DNA of 8,022 bases from JBBRSC01 sp038245795 (GTDB taxonomy: Bacteria; Actinomycetota; Acidimicrobiia; Acidimicrobiales; Microtrichaceae), in contig JBBRSC010000157.1 of NCBI GenBank assembly GCA_038245795.1, positions 1 through 8,022 of the forward strand, given 5' to 3'. This document shows, in pieces, positions 1-8,022 of this stretch (position 1 is its first letter; each line of letters opens with the position of its first letter). The translations under genes and the position numbers were made by a program. The notes beneath the pieces were generated by a model, which made no database searches, was not told where the DNA came from, and was given only the letters and a program-made list of their open reading frames with translations.

Positions 1-346
1 ACAACACGAACCACGGCACCAAGGCGGCGGTCGACACCAGAATGACGAAACGTGGCAACAACGCAGAACCCGACACGAGCTGAGCCGCCGAGATGCCCAC
101 GGCAGCAACCACCACCGTGAGAGCTGAAGCCGCCCACGCCCCGGCAGTTCCCGCCCGCTGGCTTGGCAACCCGGCGCCATATGCGGCAACCACCAGCAGC
201 GCGAGATAGGCAATCGCCCATGGGAGCCGGGTCGACCCGAGAAACTCGTACGGGTCGGGGGCGATCCGGCGGGAGTGATATTCAGAACTTCCCCACACGA
301 CGGCCACTGGACCCAACAGGGTGCAGGCGCGCGCAAGACGATTCAC
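1..346 (-). CDS. Partial multi-pass membrane protein, possibly the membrane domain of a sugar-phosphate transferase (C-terminus beyond left edge)
   Basis: An open frame of 115 codons runs off the left edge without a stop. The first available start after the in-frame stop of the permease gene is the GTG at 344-346; the ribosome-binding site is weak (GAAGAG lies directly against it). A short N-terminal segment (about residues 5-19) is hydrophobic. Clear hydrophobic helices follow at about 42-60, 68-90 and 98-115 and beyond. The pattern of a short loop after 'AYGAGLPSQR' and an 'LLPRFVIL' motif leading into the last helix resembles, from memory, the N-terminal membrane region of polyprenyl-phosphate sugar phosphotransferases and CapD/FlaA1-like proteins. 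The catalytic part would be off the window, so this assignment is an inference. It lies 60 bp downstream of the exporter permease on the same strand and could share its transcript. Confidence 0.6.
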   Translation of the reverse strand, partial: MNRLARACTLLGPVAVVWGSSEYHSRRIAPDPYEFLGSTRLPWAIAYLALLVVAAYGAGLPSQRAGTAGAWAASALTVVVAAVGISAAQLVSGSALLPRFVILVSTAALVPWFVL

Positions 347-375
347 CTCTTCTACATCGGCATCCCCCGGTCGCT

Positions 376-394
376 CTTGACCAACCCGATCAAG
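376..394 (-). other. Weak stem-loop between permease gene and downstream membrane gene
   Basis: On the minus strand CTTGATC and GGTCAAG can pair (7 bp, including one G-U) around a GGGTT loop. No T-run follows, so it does not look like a standard intrinsic terminator. It may be incidental or a minor processing or attenuation element between the exporter operon and the next gene. Confidence 0.25.
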
Positions 395-406
395 GGGCCA
401 ATTGCG

Positions 407-1246
407 CTACCGCTTCTTGAACCGCCGAGTGGCAAGGACACCGAAGACCACCGCAATCGCCGCTGACCAGGCGAGCGCCCTGATGACGAAGTAGGACGTC
501 GAATGACCAAGCAGTTCGGTCGAGTTCCCGCCGATCACGAGCGACCGGACGGCCCCGATCATCATGGTGATCGGTTGGTTGTTGGCGAACGGTTGCATCC
601 ACCCGGGCATCGACTCCACGGGTACGTATGCGCTCGACACGAAGATCAGGGGAAAGACCGCGAAGGACAGGCCCTGGGCTGCTTGGGCGCGGCCGGCGAA
701 CACCCCCAGAAAGATGTGGAGCCAGGACAACGCAATGGCGTAGATGCCCCACAATCCCAGCGCGGCGAGCGAGCCGCCGAGTCCCCCCTGAGGTCTGAAG
801 CCGACGGCGAAGCCGACAACGATCGTCACAAACGTGCCCCACAGGATCACGACGGTGTCGGCGAGCGAGCGACCCACCATCACTGCGCCACGGGGGACGG
901 GCAACGAACGCAGACGGTCGAAGAATCCCGATTCCGCGTCCTCGGCAACCCCAACGATCCCTGAGGCGAACAGTCCACTGGTGGCGGCGAGCGCGGGAAT
1001 GAGGAAGTTCGCGTACGGGATTGGTCCCGTGGCGATGGCTCCGCCGAAGACGTAGCGGAAGATGAGGAGAAACATGATGGACGTTGCCGCGTTGACCACC
1101 AGCAGTTGTGGTGTCCGGATGTACTGGCGAACGGTCCGACCGGCGTAGGTCGACGCGGTCGCAATGGCAGTCGGCGGGTGGGCAGGCGGCGCGATCGACA
1201 GGGTCGACGGGGCCGGGGCCGACGATTGGAAGAGGGTGGTGCTCAT
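407..1246 (-). CDS. ABC-2 type exporter permease (DrrB-like)
   Basis: This 279-residue protein is the membrane half of a probable drug or lipid exporter and would act in the cytoplasmic membrane with the ATPase encoded just upstream. It has a Pro/Ala/Ser-rich cytoplasmic N-terminus (residues 1-33). About six hydrophobic helices follow, at roughly 47-66, 80-100, 128-150, 158-180, 190-208 and 253-272. Family signatures seen are 'FRYVFGGAI' after helix 1, the cytoplasmic 'SLPVPRGAVMVGR' stretch (114-126), and 'FVSSAYVPVESMPGW' leading to 'NNQPITMMI' (202-230), all typical of DrrB-type ABC-2 permeases. The length is normal for the family and it ends in a basic tail (RRFKKR). The start ATG overlaps the ATPase stop as ATGA, and a GGAG lies 7 nt upstream inside the ATPase gene, so the two are translationally coupled. 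The substrate cannot be read from sequence. Confidence 0.93.
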   Translation of the reverse strand: MSTTLFQSSAPAPSTLSIAPPAHPPTAIATASTYAGRTVRQYIRTPQLLVVNAATSIMFLLIFRYVFGGAIATGPIPYANFLIPALAATSGLFASGIVGVAEDAESGFFDRLRSLPVPRGAVMVGRSLADTVVILWGTFVTIVVGFAVGFRPQGGLGGSLAALGLWGIYAIALSWLHIFLGVFAGRAQAAQGLSFAVFPLIFVSSAYVPVESMPGWMQPFANNQPITMMIGAVRSLVIGGNSTELLGHSTSYFVIRALAWSAAIAVVFGVLATRRFKKR

Positions 1247-2220
1247 TGGGGGACTCCAGTCAGGGCGAGGAAAACTTCGTCGAGGGTTGGGCGGCGCACG
1301 CCGATGTCATCGAGTGCGATGTCGTGTTCTGCGGCCAGGCGAATCATGTCGCCCAGTCGGTCGGTGCCGTTGACCACCGGGACGGTGGCCCGACGCGCCG
1401 GGACGTCGACACGTGGCGCTTCGGTACCGAGGGGCGCCAGGAGCGACCCGACAGCGTCAAGGTCGTCTTCGTTGCGTACGCGGACCTCAATCACATCCTG
1501 GCCGGCCTGGGCCTTCAGCTCTGTTGGGGTACCCGTGGCGATCACCCTGCCGTGGTCGATGATCACGACGTGATCAGCCAGCTGATCGGCCTCCTCGAGA
1601 TACTGGGTGGTCAGGAGCACGTCGGTGCCGCCCTGGACCAACGCCCGGATGGACGCCCACAGCTCCAATCTGGTGCGGGGGTCGAGGCCGGTCGTAGGTT
1701 CGTCGAGGAGCAACAACCGGGGGGACCCGACGAGGCTCGCACCCAGATCGAGCCGTCGACGCATACCGCCCGAATAGTCCTTGACGTAGCGGTCGCCATC
1801 GTCGCTGAGACCGATCTCGTCGAGCACGGCATCGGCGGCGGCCTTGGCTTCCGGTGGGCGATGGCCGAACAAACGGGCGACCATGACCAGGTTCTCCCGA
1901 CCAGTCAGCGCTGGCTCGACGGCTGCGCTCTGACCTGCAAGACCGATCAGACGACGGACCCGTTGTGGATCCCGGCGGACGTCGACGCCACCGACCAGCA
2001 ATTCGCCCCCGTCGGGTTCGAGCAGGGTGGCGACGGCTTTCACGAACGTGGTCTTCCCGGCGCCGTTGGGACCGAGCAAGGCAGTGACCTGGCCCCGCTG
2101 GGCAACCAGATCGATGCCAGCGAGTGCGTGAACATCGCCGAACGAGCGGGTCACGCCCGTTGCTCTGATGATCGGTTCATCAGGATCGATGTCGAGCGCC
2201 TGTCGCGGAGGGGAGTTCAT
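1243..2220 (-). CDS. ABC exporter ATP-binding protein (DrrA family)
   Basis: This 325-residue cytoplasmic ATPase would power the adjacent permease. A complete nucleotide-binding domain is visible: Walker A GPNGAGKTT (50-58), Q-loop Gln97, signature SGGM (150-153), Walker B LLLLDEP (169-175) and D-loop GLD (178-180). The H-loop position carries Gln (TTQYLEEAD, Q206) where most ABC ATPases have His. From memory this is common in DrrA-type ATPases, so the protein is probably still active. The C-terminal accessory segment (about 240-325) ends in 'RRPTLDEVFLALTG', the characteristic DrrA tail. The ATG at 2220 is the natural start. No Shine-Dalgarno is obvious, and the candidate promoter lies so close that the mRNA would be nearly leaderless. 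The DrrA family is known for export of antibiotics and some lipids; the cargo here is unknown. Confidence 0.95.
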   Translation of the reverse strand: MNSPPRQALDIDPDEPIIRATGVTRSFGDVHALAGIDLVAQRGQVTALLGPNGAGKTTFVKAVATLLEPDGGELLVGGVDVRRDPQRVRRLIGLAGQSAAVEPALTGRENLVMVARLFGHRPPEAKAAADAVLDEIGLSDDGDRYVKDYSGGMRRRLDLGASLVGSPRLLLLDEPTTGLDPRTRLELWASIRALVQGGTDVLLTTQYLEEADQLADHVVIIDHGRVIATGTPTELKAQAGQDVIEVRVRNEDDLDAVGSLLAPLGTEAPRVDVPARRATVPVVNGTDRLGDMIRLAAEHDIALDDIGVRRPTLDEVFLALTGVPQ

Positions 2221-2231
2221 AGCGACATCAT

Positions 2232-2260
2232 TTCATACAAACATGGTCATCCCTTGTCCA
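2232..2260 (-). promoter_or_regulatory. Candidate sigma70-type promoter of the exporter operon
   Basis: Read on the minus strand, TGGACA (2255-2260) and TATGAA (2232-2237) are separated by exactly 17 bp, close to the TTGACA-17-TATAAT arrangement. Transcription would begin a few bases before the ATG at 2220, giving an almost leaderless message. That fits the absence of a Shine-Dalgarno sequence in front of this gene. This is a sequence-based prediction only. Confidence 0.5.
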
Positions 2261-2263
2261 TGT
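2241..2263. promoter_or_regulatory. Imperfect palindrome, candidate operator for the divergent WYL regulator
   Basis: ACATGG (2241-2246) and CCATGT (2258-2263) form a perfect 6-bp inverted repeat around an 11-bp spacer. Two more spacer pairs match (CA at 2248-2249 with TG at 2255-2256), so 8 of 11 positions are symmetric. The dyad fills the spacer and the -35 hexamer of the predicted exporter promoter. Its right edge touches TATATC (2263-2268), a possible -10 for the regulator gene. A protein bound here could control both directions. Confidence 0.45.
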
Positions 2264-2284
2264 ATATCGAGCAGACTGGAATTC

Positions 2285-3260
2285 ATGAAGGCCGAGCGCA
2301 TGGTTGCGGCATTGTTGATGCTGCAATCGCGTGGTCGCGTCACGGCGACGGAGCTCGCCGAGGAGCTCGAGGTGTCCGTCAAGACGGCCCGACGGGACCT
2401 GGAAGCGCTCGGGATGGCGGGCTTCCCCGTGTACTCACAGCCGGGACGCAACGGTGGATGGCATCTCCTGGGCGGCGGCCGAACCGATCTGTCGGGGCTG
2501 ACCGCGTCGGAAGCCAGGGCGCTGTTCTCCGTAGCCGGTCCCGCAGTCACCGCAACACCCGAGGTGAGGGCCGCGCTCCGAAAGCTCGTCCGGGCGCTTC
2601 CCGAGTCGTTCCGGGTCGAGGCGCAAGCCGCGGCTGACTCGGTGGTCATCGACGAACGCGCATGGGGTCAGATCGCGGACACCCCGCCACCGTTCGTGCC
2701 CGTCCTGCAACAAGCGGTCATCGAGTCGCGTCGGGTCCGTATTGCGTATCGGGATCGGACTCGATCCGTCTCGGAGCGGCAGGTCGACCCGTACGGGCTG
2801 GTGGCAAAGGGTGGCCGGTGGTATCTCGTGGCCGGCACCGACAACGGAATGCGCTCCTTCCGGATCGATCGGGTCCGTTCCGTGGACGTGCTCGATGAAT
2901 CCGCCCCGAAGCCGGATGGCTTCGATCTGATGGCGACCTGGGAGACGATCGTCGGTCGGGTGGAGGATCTGCGGCGCCCCGTTCGGGCCGAGCTACGCCT
3001 GAGTCGGTGGATCGCAGAACTGTTGCGCAAGCAGTTCGGCAACGATGTCGAGATCGGTGACGCGCTCGCCGATGATCGGGTCGAGGCGCAGATGTTCGCC
3101 GCGCAGCCGCTCTGGATCGCCGAACGACTGGCGGGATGGGGCCGACAAATCGAGGTCGTCGGTCCACCGGAGGTGCGATCGGAACTTGTGCGGCTCGCCC
3201 GAGAGTTGCTCGACCAACACGCCGACACCGAACACGCCGCGTTGCGGAACGACAGCGCGC

Positions 3261-3268
<8 letters not shown>
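2285..3268 (+). CDS. HTH-WYL domain transcriptional regulator
   Basis: This 327-residue cytoplasmic DNA-binding regulator has a DeoR-like winged helix-turn-helix at about residues 5-62 ('RVTATELAEELEVSVKTARRDLEAL' region, then a wing with GRNGGWHL). A WYL domain follows at about 137-205 with the WYL motif at 179-181 and the conserved SFRIDRV at 191-197, and a C-terminal WCX-type extension at about 230-310. The length is normal for the family. The reading frame stays open upstream to an ATG at 2168, but that start would lie inside the opposing ATPase gene and add 39 residues with no family match; the ATG at 2285 begins exactly at the HTH domain. The ribosome-binding site is weak (GGA, 4 nt before). 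WYL regulators are thought to sense ligands, including nucleic acids, through the WYL pocket; the mycobacterial DNA-damage regulators PafB/PafC belong to this group. Divergence from the exporter operon suggests it controls that operon and itself. The effector is unknown. Confidence 0.93.
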
Positions 3269-6095
<2,827 letters not shown>

Positions 6096-6129
6096 GAACG
6101 GAGCCTACCTCGCTCCGACAATGGCGTGG

Positions 6130-6145
6130 ACGAACGAGTGTTCGA
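6130..6145 (-). promoter_or_regulatory. LexA (SOS) box upstream of uvrA
   Basis: On the minus strand the site reads TCGAAC-ACTC-GTTCGT. It contains a perfect CGAAC-N4-GTTCG palindrome and matches the Bacillus/mycobacterial LexA consensus (TCGAAC-N4-GTTCGA) at all but the last half-site base. It begins directly after the stop codon of the upstream gene and ends 34 nt before the uvrA GTG, the position expected for a repressor site over the promoter. uvrA is a classical SOS gene in many bacteria, so site and gene agree. Confidence 0.8.
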
Positions 6146-7969
6146 CTAGCTCGGGACGCGTTCCATCGACACGAACGCGAGCGAACTGACTGTCGCCGTC
6201 GGCCCCACCGGACGGAACTGCGGGGCGAACGAGTCGACGAACGCTGCGACCTCGGAAGGCGCCACAATCAAGACAAACGAACGGCTGGCGTTTTTCAATC
6301 CCGCTGTAACGTCGTGTGCGTCGCCGATGGTGAGGATGGAGATCCAACGCTGCGTCAAGGCTTGAGGCCAGAGCGCTCGACCGAGCGCCGGGTTGGTCGT
6401 GACCACGACCGCTCCCCCGGGTTCATCCGCTGACGGGTCGCTCGCAATGCGTTCGGCGATCTGGTCGGTGGTCCGCTGGGCCGCATGATGCTGACCAACC
6501 GACAACACCACACCGGACACCGTCACCACCGCCACGCTCGCGACCACCATCGCCACGACCGGACGTAGACCCGGCGACGGCGCACGACGCAACACACCCG
6601 ATAGGCCGAGCACCGAGAGAACGATTCCTACTGGGAGACCGAGGTGGAGATAGCGACCGCCCCAATCCATCGATCCACCCGCAGCGTATTGGGTGGCGAT
6701 TGTCGCACCGATGAGCGTCAGCCAGGCGGTGCACAGCGTCGCTACTCCCGGTTGGCACCGGAACCACTCGGATATTGCATCGATGGGACGGATCACGACG
6801 TCCCGGTCGAATCGGCGAGACGCCACCGCAGCAAGGATGACGGGCGACGCGATCAGGAGCCCGGGCATCGTGTCGTACCCCACCACGAGCTGCCACACGA
6901 GGTAGGCCGCCCAGGCTACGGTCCCGACCGTGGCCACGATGAGCGCTGCCCGACGCTCCTCGGCGGCGGAAACAACGCTGATCCGCGCGGACACGAACCA
7001 CGCCGCAGCGACACCGATCGCACCGACTCCGGGAAGCAGCGTCGATAATCGCGATCCGCCATAGGTCGTTTTGAGGAACGAATTGGCGAATCCTGAGAGC
7101 CGGCCAGAGAGCCACGGAACCGAATCCTCGATCACAAAGGCGGCGGCCGAACCCTGCGCAGAACGGGCGATCGCCGTGTCGAACCGGTAGGCCGCCAAGG
7201 TCGCGATCAACGCTACGACCGAGATCACCAGTGTCGGGCGATCACGTCGAACCGCCCCCGACGCGCCGAGCGCCACGACGAGCGACAGACCCCACAGCAC
7301 CCCTTCGGATCGCAGCAGAACGCCAGCGATGAGCCCAACGGCCATCAGCGCCATCGGCCCGGACATGGCCGCCGCACGCTTGTCAGTCATCAGGACGATG
7401 GCGAGTGCACCGAGCCCAGCCATCGCCCCAGCCAACGCGCCGTAACCGTGGGCGATGACCCACGAGGAATCAAAGGCAAGTGGGCTACCGACACCCACGA
7501 TCCAGATCGTCCACGCTGAGAGCCGGGCTGCATTCGAACGTTCCCCCGCCAATCGCCGCATCATCAGGCCGGCGAGACCCGCTGCAAGGCCTACAGCGAG
7601 ACCTTGCACCGCGAGGACGAGCCGGAGCCCTCCGATATCGCCGAGCCAGCGAACGATCATCGGATAGACGATGTGCTTTGTGTACGGATAGAACCGATCG
7701 TTCACGTGTTCAGATCGGTCGATGGCAAACCACCGACCATCGGGGTCGATGTCGGCTGCCGGATTCACCATCCCCCACTGTCCAGTGGTTCGGACGATCT
7801 CGGCTTGGGACAATGTGGCGGCTTCGTCGGAGTTGATGATCGATCCGCTCCACCCGGATGCCACGCCAATCGCCGCCAGGATCACGCAGACCGCTACGAC
7901 ATGGGGCCAGAAACGAGGACGAGCGAGGCCGTCACCGGTCTGCGGCTCGGCCTTCTGAAGAAGGGACAC
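6146..7969 (-). CDS. GT-C type polytopic membrane protein, probable polyprenyl-phosphate-sugar glycosyltransferase
   Basis: This 607-residue integral membrane protein has a short cytoplasmic N-terminus, a first helix at about 22-40, and an outer loop carrying the acidic pair D48-E49 in 'NSDEAATLSQ', the hallmark position of GT-C glycosyltransferases (PMT/ArnT-like). Many further helices follow, up to about residue 490. 'FYPYTKHIVYPM' (93-104) and 'GGRYLHLGLPVGI' (437-449) also resemble conserved parts of GT-C enzymes. The last roughly 115 residues (495-607) are mostly hydrophilic and probably lie outside the membrane. Such enzymes move a sugar from a lipid carrier to a protein, lipid or polysaccharide on the outer face of the membrane; donor and acceptor cannot be told here. 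The start is GTG at 7967-7969, the first possible start after the in-frame TGA at 7973-7975; an AGG lies very close by. It is on the same strand as uvrA, 50 bp upstream of it, and may partly read into it. Family assignment is by fold pattern only. Confidence 0.85.
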   Translation of the reverse strand: MSLLQKAEPQTGDGLARPRFWPHVVAVCVILAAIGVASGWSGSIINSDEAATLSQAEIVRTTGQWGMVNPAADIDPDGRWFAIDRSEHVNDRFYPYTKHIVYPMIVRWLGDIGGLRLVLAVQGLAVGLAAGLAGLMMRRLAGERSNAARLSAWTIWIVGVGSPLAFDSSWVIAHGYGALAGAMAGLGALAIVLMTDKRAAAMSGPMALMAVGLIAGVLLRSEGVLWGLSLVVALGASGAVRRDRPTLVISVVALIATLAAYRFDTAIARSAQGSAAAFVIEDSVPWLSGRLSGFANSFLKTTYGGSRLSTLLPGVGAIGVAAAWFVSARISVVSAAEERRAALIVATVGTVAWAAYLVWQLVVGYDTMPGLLIASPVILAAVASRRFDRDVVIRPIDAISEWFRCQPGVATLCTAWLTLIGATIATQYAAGGSMDWGGRYLHLGLPVGIVLSVLGLSGVLRRAPSPGLRPVVAMVVASVAVVTVSGVVLSVGQHHAAQRTTDQIAERIASDPSADEPGGAVVVTTNPALGRALWPQALTQRWISILTIGDAHDVTAGLKNASRSFVLIVAPSEVAAFVDSFAPQFRPVGPTATVSSLAFVSMERVPS

Positions 7970-8022
7970 ACCTCATACATCGGTCGATCCGGATATGACA
8001 TGAGATCGCGACGGCCGGGCGG

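Noticed and set aside
376..394. Intrinsic terminator after the permease gene
   Set aside because: The stem is only 7 bp with a G-U pair, and no T-run follows; it is kept only as a weak stem-loop.
2168..2284. Upstream ATG at 2168 as the start of the WYL regulator
   Set aside because: The extra 39 residues overlap the divergent ATPase gene and the control region and show no family resemblance; the HTH domain begins at the ATG at 2285.
1108..2637. Long plus-strand open frame (509 codons) opposite the exporter genes
   Set aside because: It lies antisense to two well-recognised ABC transporter genes and runs into the start of the WYL gene in another frame; its translation has no domain-like pattern and is explained by GC-rich codon bias.
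7970..8022. Possible gene ends or starts at the right edge: a minus-strand frame ending at the TGA at 7973-7975, or a plus-strand ATG at 8000
   Set aside because: Fewer than 55 bases are available, several frames are open on both strands, and nothing distinguishes them; calling a gene would be a guess.

Overview
The window looks like chromosomal DNA of a high-GC actinobacterium. The pointers are the frequent GTG starts, a UvrA whose central region reads like actinobacterial UvrA, a DrrAB-type exporter, and a Gram-positive/actinobacterial-type LexA box (CGAAC-N4-GTTCG). The mix resembles Acidimicrobiia (Ilumatobacter-like), but that placement is an impression and not a demonstrated result. I found no mobile element, RNA gene, CRISPR array or large repeat. 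No stretch longer than about 65 bases lies outside a probable gene.

Layout, left to right. (1) Positions 1-346, minus strand: 5' part of a gene running off the left edge, encoding a multi-pass membrane protein, possibly the membrane domain of a sugar-phosphate transferase. (2) 407-1246 and 1243-2220, minus strand: a translationally coupled pair, an ABC-2 permease and its DrrA-type ATPase, forming a probable exporter. (3) 2221-2284: a compact divergent control region with an imperfect 23-bp palindrome that overlaps a good candidate promoter for the exporter. (4) 2285-3268, plus strand: an HTH-WYL transcriptional regulator, the obvious candidate for binding that palindrome. (5) 3261-6095, minus strand: full-length uvrA, converging on the regulator with an 8-bp overlap of 3' ends. 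(6) 6096-6145: a short gap with a near-perfect SOS (LexA) box directly after the upstream gene's stop codon. (7) 6146-7969, minus strand: a large polytopic membrane protein of GT-C glycosyltransferase type. (8) 7970-8022: edge sequence that is too short to assign.

Functionally there are two units. The first is a regulated efflux cassette, in which the divergent WYL regulator probably controls the exporter operon and perhaps the membrane gene downstream. The second is the damage-recognition ATPase of nucleotide excision repair, which has its own SOS control despite sitting 50 bp behind a same-strand glycosyltransferase-like gene. Most of the window is ordinary. The points that merit a second look are the LexA box, the operator/promoter overlap, the lost first CxxC pair in UvrA zinc module 1, and the unassigned GT-C protein.
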